From Pontibacter virosus (GTDB taxonomy: Bacteria > Bacteroidota > Bacteroidia > Cytophagales > Hymenobacteraceae): DNA of 64,000 nucleotides. Position 1 is the stretch's first letter; each line of letters begins with the position of its first letter. Position numbers and translations under genes: made by a program. The notes beneath the pieces are model-generated. The model was not told where the DNA came from and did not search any database. It saw only the letters and a program-made list of their open reading frames with translations. The stretch is from NCBI RefSeq assembly GCF_003096355.1, contig NZ_QEKI01000008.1, positions 62,001 to 126,000 of the forward strand, given 5' to 3'. Below, in pieces: positions 63,862 to 64,000 of the stretch.

Positions 63862-64000
63862 GAGTTAAAAGTTTAGAGTTGAAAGTGTGTTTCGGGAACA
63901 TTATCAATTAATCTAACTGATCTCATGCTTCTAAGCTTACCGATGACTCAGGTGATCTTATTCAACTTCTTGCCAACTTTTAACTCATAACTCATAACTC
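63862..64000 (+). repeat. Inverted and tandem TAACTC-type repeats after prkA
   Basis: GAGTTAAAAGTT (63862-63873) and AACTTTTAACTC (63975-63986) form a perfect 12-base inverted repeat with a 101-base spacer, and TAACTCATAACTCATAACTC (63981-64000) is a nearly three-fold 7-base tandem repeat running off the window. A related element (TAACTCATAACTTTCAAC) stands before folD at about 55111-55137. Confidence 0.65.

Overview
The window is a stretch of chromosome from a member of the Bacteroidota, most likely Cytophagales / Hymenobacteraceae (Pontibacter-like). This is inferred from gene content and signals: a gliding-motility-type C-terminal sorting domain (type IX secretion), a PorE-like OmpA/TPR/PD40 protein, DUF4920 and FMN-binding glutamate synthase family proteins, fused isobutyryl-CoA mutase, LytS/LytTR two-component genes, promoters of the TTTG / TAnnTTTG type and near-absence of Shine-Dalgarno sequences. 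No rRNA, tRNA, CRISPR array, insertion sequence or prophage was seen. Most of the window is ordinary, densely packed core chromosome with many clear hairpin terminators.

Layout. 0-5 kb: a lipoprotein of unknown function cut by the window edge, an FRG-domain protein, and an SOS-type operon umuD-umuC-radical SAM. 5-8.7 kb: an archaemetzincin-like lipoprotein, an AlaA-type aminotransferase and a PLP decarboxylase. 8.9-14.3 kb: bicarbonate module (SulP transporter, beta carbonic anhydrase, overlapping TetR regulator), then an aldehyde-detoxification pair (alkenal reductase, YqhD-like dehydrogenase). 14.3-19 kb: a STAS protein, a decayed alpha-2-macroglobulin fragment, a small membrane protein, and a FAD oxidoreductase plus membrane 4Fe-4S protein. 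19-21.5 kb: a cluster of four hydrophilic, intrinsically disordered proteins, three of them extremely rich in Tyr, Arg, Asp, Asn and Gly and almost free of Lys, Cys and Ile. 21.6-37.6 kb: SRPBCC, DUF421 pair, dapA, LytTR/LytS, ligA, patatin-barrel, YceI, orphan oxidase subunit III, T9SS cargo, GreA-like and DUF2147 genes. 37.6-38.3 kb: a 665-base gap holding a probable structured RNA. 38.3-48.6 kb: NlpC/P60 peptidase, three paralogous STAS-like proteins, M61 peptidase, glutamate dehydrogenase, FKBP, FMN-dependent glutamate synthase-like protein with Rnk, and two tiny membrane proteins. 48.7-64 kb: icmF, PAS-LuxR regulator, lepA, folD, queE, PorE-like protein, citrate synthase, two small unknown genes (one apparently frameshifted) and prkA.

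What stands out: (1) a short word, (C)AGGTATAG/CTATACCT(G), is repeated through genes and intergenic regions far above expectation and three times forms an intergenic hairpin with itself, much as DNA uptake sequences do; (2) the disordered Tyr/Arg-rich protein cluster; (3) the candidate RNA at 37.95-38.27 kb, which carries a 12-base perfect complement to the usual 3' end of 16S rRNA in a phylum that hardly uses Shine-Dalgarno pairing; (4) three STAS-like paralogues with an identical D-14-W-7-P spacing; (5) a probable +1 frameshift in the gene at 60.5-60.9 kb.
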